A stretch of DNA of 64,000 nt, taken from assembly GCF_019145475.1 (NCBI RefSeq), contig NZ_JAHTKI010000006.1, positions 1-64,000 on the forward strand. Direction: 5' to 3'. The position numbers and the translations under genes were made by a program. The notes under the pieces were generated by a model. The model ran no database searches. It saw only the letters and a program-made list of their open reading frames with translations, and was not told where the DNA came from. This document shows, in pieces, positions 61,302 through 64,000 of this stretch. The number at the start of each line of letters is the position of its first letter. Positions within the stretch are counted from its first letter, which is position 1. The stretch comes from Pseudomonas botevensis. GTDB taxonomy: Bacteria; Pseudomonadota; Gammaproteobacteria; Pseudomonadales; Pseudomonadaceae.

Positions 61302-63416
61302 TCGTCTCGGAAAAACGTCTCGCGACTCCGCTTGACCCTCGGCCTGCCTCTTGGATTGCTGGGTGATCCTGTCTTTGCCGAAGAGCCCCTGCCCCTGGAA
61401 CTCGACGCCATCAGCGTCACTTCCGACTACGAATCGCCCACCGGGCCGGTCACTGGTTATCGCGCAACCCGTTCGAGCAGCGCGACCAAAACCGACGCGG
61501 CAATTCGTGATATACCGCAGGCCATCAGCGTGGTGCCGGCCGGCGTACTCAAGGATCTGGGCAGCAACAGCGTCGAGCGGGCACTGGATTTTGCCGGTGG
61601 CGTATCAAAGCAAAACAACTTCGGCGGCCTGACGCTTTACGAATACAGCGTGCGCGGCTTCACAACTTCCGAGTTCTACAAGGACGGCTTCAGCGCCAAC
61701 CGTGGCTATCCGAGCACCCCGGACACGGCCAATATCGAGCGCATCGAAGTACTCAAGGGCCCGGCCGCCAGCCTGTACGGCCGTGGCGACCCGGGCGGCA
61801 CGGTGAACATCGTCACCAAGAAACCGCAGCCCCACGCCTTCACCACCTTGCAGACCAGCGCCGGCAGTTGGGATCGCTATCGCACCGCGCTGGACGTCAA
61901 CGCCCCGCTCGACGAACAGGGTGATGTCCTCTCGCGAATCAATCTGGCCATCGAAGACAATCACAGCTTCCGCGATCACGTCAGCAGCAAGCGGGTCTTC
62001 GCCGCCCCCTCGCTCAGTTGGCAGTTGAACCCGGACACGAGCCTGCTGGTGGAAAGCGAATTCGTCCGTCATAGCTCGACCTTCGACCGTGGCATCGTCG
62101 CGCCGGACAATAAATGGAGCGGCGTCTCGCGCTCGACGTTCCTCGGCGAACCCGATGACGGCGACATCGACAATCACAACAACATGCTCCAGGCCGCCCT
62201 CGAACATCATCTGAATGACGGCTGGAAACTGCGCCTGGCCAGCCACTACAAGGAAGGCAAACTCTGGGGCTACGCCTCGGAAAGTCGCCCGCTGAACGCC
62301 GACGGTCACAGCGTCAATCGACGCTATCGCGAGCGCGACAGCAACTGGCACGACAGCATCACTCAACTGGAATTACACGGCCTGTTCGACCTCGGCAGCT
62401 GGCAGCACGAATTGCTGGTCGGCACCGAGTACGAAAACTTCCGCAAGAACGAACGCGTCACCACCATTGCCGGTGGCCGCTATGCCATCGACATCTACAA
62501 CCCGATCTACGGCCAGCCCAAACCTGACGGCGCACGCTCGGGCAGCGACTTTTTCGAACACGTCGAGAGCCACGCGCTGAACCTGCAGGACCAGATCATC
62601 TTCACCGACAAGCTGCGCGGGATGATTGGTGCGCGCTTCGAGCATTTCGACCAACGCATCGACGATCACTCCCGAGCCGCCAGCAGCCGCCAGAGTCACG
62701 ACGCGCTGACTCAACGCGCCGGGCTGCTCTACCAACTGACACCGCAAACCGGGGTGTTCGCCAATGCCTCGAGCTCGTTCAAACCGAACAACGGCCTCGA
62801 CGCCAGCGGTAAAGCGTTCAAGCCGGAAGAGGGCATCGGCTATGAGATCGGAATCAAGAACGAACTGTTCGACGAGCGCCTGAGCAGCACCCTCGCCTTC
62901 TTTCATATCGAAAAGGAAAACGTCCTTGCCCTCGATCCCCGTACTGATACCAGCCGGGCCATGGGCAAGGCGCGCAGCCAGGGTTTCGACCTGCAAGTCA
63001 GCGGTCAGGTGACCGACGCCGTGCGCGTCATCGGCGCCTTGGCTTACATCGACGCCGAAGTCACCAAGGGTGACGCCGTCGTTCCTGCCGGCAGCCGCAT
63101 TCTCGGCGTCGCCCGGCGCAGCGGCAGTCTGTTGGGAGTCTATGAGTTTCAGGACGGCCTGCTGCGCGGCTCGGATGTCGGCGCTGCCTTCACCTATGTC
63201 GGCGACCGCTCGGGTGAGGCTGGCAGCGACTTCGAACTGCCGGCTTATCACACCGTCGACCTGCTGGCCCATTACAAGGCCAGCGACAACGTCACTGTCG
63301 GCCTGAACCTGAACAACCTGTTCGACGAAAAATATTACGAGCGCTCCTACAGCAACTACTGGGTCAATCCCGGCGAGCCGCGCACCTTCACTGTCAGCCT
63401 GACACTCAATCTGTAA
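61299..63416 (+). CDS. TonB-dependent receptor without signalling domain
   Basis: A 705-aa outer-membrane receptor. Signal peptide about 1-28 (ends PVFAEE). There is no STN domain; the mature protein starts with a TonB-box-like LDAISVTSDY. The plug (about 55-160) contains IPQAISVVPA, VEVLKGPAASLYGRGDPGGTVN and KKPQ. The 22-strand barrel ends LTLNL. The sequence groups it with the siderophore receptor family, but pairing with a DUF4198 gene and a Zur-like palindrome point to a metal other than iron, such as zinc, nickel or cobalt (inference). ATG 61299 is used; TTG 61284 is an alternative. Confidence 0.85.
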   Translation: MSSRKNVSRLRLTLGLPLGLLGDPVFAEEPLPLELDAISVTSDYESPTGPVTGYRATRSSSATKTDAAIRDIPQAISVVPAGVLKDLGSNSVERALDFAGGVSKQNNFGGLTLYEYSVRGFTTSEFYKDGFSANRGYPSTPDTANIERIEVLKGPAASLYGRGDPGGTVNIVTKKPQPHAFTTLQTSAGSWDRYRTALDVNAPLDEQGDVLSRINLAIEDNHSFRDHVSSKRVFAAPSLSWQLNPDTSLLVESEFVRHSSTFDRGIVAPDNKWSGVSRSTFLGEPDDGDIDNHNNMLQAALEHHLNDGWKLRLASHYKEGKLWGYASESRPLNADGHSVNRRYRERDSNWHDSITQLELHGLFDLGSWQHELLVGTEYENFRKNERVTTIAGGRYAIDIYNPIYGQPKPDGARSGSDFFEHVESHALNLQDQIIFTDKLRGMIGARFEHFDQRIDDHSRAASSRQSHDALTQRAGLLYQLTPQTGVFANASSSFKPNNGLDASGKAFKPEEGIGYEIGIKNELFDERLSSTLAFFHIEKENVLALDPRTDTSRAMGKARSQGFDLQVSGQVTDAVRVIGALAYIDAEVTKGDAVVPAGSRILGVARRSGSLLGVYEFQDGLLRGSDVGAAFTYVGDRSGEAGSDFELPAYHTVDLLAHYKASDNVTVGLNLNNLFDEKYYERSYSNYWVNPGEPRTFTVSLTLNL

Positions 63417-63428
63417 AAGGACGTCACC

Positions 63429-64000
63429 ATGCACTACAGCAAATCCCTTCTGCTCGTCGCAGCCCTGTTCGCCACTCAAGCCTCGGCCCATGGTCTATGG
63501 ACTGAGCAGCGGCGCGGCAATATCGAAGTGGTCTACGGTCACGGCGCCGAGGACAACGCCTTCAAGGCGCAGAAAATCAGTGGCGCCTGGGCCTACGACG
63601 CAGCGGGAAAGATGATCCCGGTCAGCGTCGAACGTCTCGTGGATCACGCACGCCTGCAACCGCTGAAGTCACCTGCGATCATGGCCGTCGCGCTGGACAA
63701 CGGCATGTGGTCGCAAACCGCTGACAAGAAATGGGTCAATGAAGGACGGAGCAAAGTCCCGGGCGCCATCGAGGCCACCCATACCTTCAAATACAGCCTG
63801 GCGATTTATCAGGCTGGAGCAAAGTTGCCCAAACTTGAGCAGATCAAACTGTTGATTCTGCCGGAAGTCGATCCGCTGACGGTCGGGCCGGGGAAATCAC
63901 TGCCGGTACGCGTGCTGCTCGATGGCAAACCTGCAGCGGGAGTGAAGTTGATCGGCGATTATCGCAGCGCCCCGAACACCTTGAGTACCGAGACCGATAA
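63429..64000 (+). CDS. DUF4198 periplasmic protein (truncated by window edge)
   Basis: Only the first 190 codons are inside the window; the frame is open to the edge. A signal peptide (about 1-20, ends ASA) is followed directly by HGLWTEQRRG, the N-terminal histidine typical of DUF4198/NikM-like proteins that bind nickel or cobalt through a mature N-terminal His. It starts 12 bases after the receptor stop, so both belong to one operon. A role in periplasmic metal capture is inference. Confidence 0.78.
   Translation, partial: MHYSKSLLLVAALFATQASAHGLWTEQRRGNIEVVYGHGAEDNAFKAQKISGAWAYDAAGKMIPVSVERLVDHARLQPLKSPAIMAVALDNGMWSQTADKKWVNEGRSKVPGAIEATHTFKYSLAIYQAGAKLPKLEQIKLLILPEVDPLTVGPGKSLPVRVLLDGKPAAGVKLIGDYRSAPNTLSTETD

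Overview
The window looks like the chromosome of a Pseudomonas species of the fluorescens group. Gene content and high-GC codon use fit, as do the typical intergenic repeats (REP palindromes around 22838 and 50341) and several Pseudomonas-centred families (DUF3509, DUF3565, DUF1302/DUF1329, short LOV protein). There is no rRNA, complete tRNA, insertion sequence, prophage or CRISPR array. About 56 genes are supported; the last one runs off the right edge.

Layout. 1-4141: a repeat-rich left end, a D-2-hydroxyacid dehydrogenase, a DUF2165 membrane protein, and a DMT exporter divergent from an AraC regulator. 4159-14546: two cell-surface-signalling iron systems. The minus-strand unit DUF3649-PepSY-DUF3325-sigma-antisigma-siderophore receptor faces a plus-strand fecI-fecR-fecA set, with a Fur-box-like site between them. 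14632-20477: ribosome-associated HPF/RaiA-type protein, LysR regulator and L-serine dehydratase, DUF3509, PsiE, LexA-controlled yebG, and a leucine-dehydrogenase homologue that has lost a catalytic lysine. 20663-27091: SirB1-like protein, AAHS transporter and the homogentisate pathway maiA-fahA-hmgA with the divergent IclR regulator hmgR. 27095-32182: a dermonecrotic-toxin-like protein lacking a C-terminal effector region, beside a MalT/LuxR-type regulator. 32322-41448: DUF1302/DUF1329 envelope pair, SDR, alpha/beta hydrolase, class II aldolase, LrgAB/CidAB pair with its LysR regulator, and a flavodoxin. 41602-46274: a short LOV blue-light receptor, an unknown protein, a MerR regulator whose B12-binding domain lacks the cobalamin ligands, an ABM-domain membrane protein, and folM-folE-folX (tetrahydromonapterin synthesis). 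46343-56109: DUF1244, HopJ-like, trxB, cysZ, a lipid-type glycosyltransferase, old-yellow-enzyme reductase, glutathione peroxidase, slyD, pta and a PlsC-like acyltransferase. 56182-64000: cysNC, cysD, Nif3-like protein, the envelope-stress protease algW, and a TonB receptor with a DUF4198 protein under a 44-bp palindrome.

How it fits together. Iron and metal acquisition (three TonB receptors), aromatic amino-acid breakdown (pterin cofactor plus homogentisate pathway), sulfur assimilation (cysZ, cysD, cysNC) and redox defence dominate. The most interesting part is 41602-46274. There a LOV photoreceptor and a degenerate LitR/CarH-type regulator sit directly before a pterin operon, suggesting blue-light control of tetrahydromonapterin synthesis. 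Second is the DUF1302/DUF1329-SDR-hydrolase-aldolase block, whose substrate is unknown.
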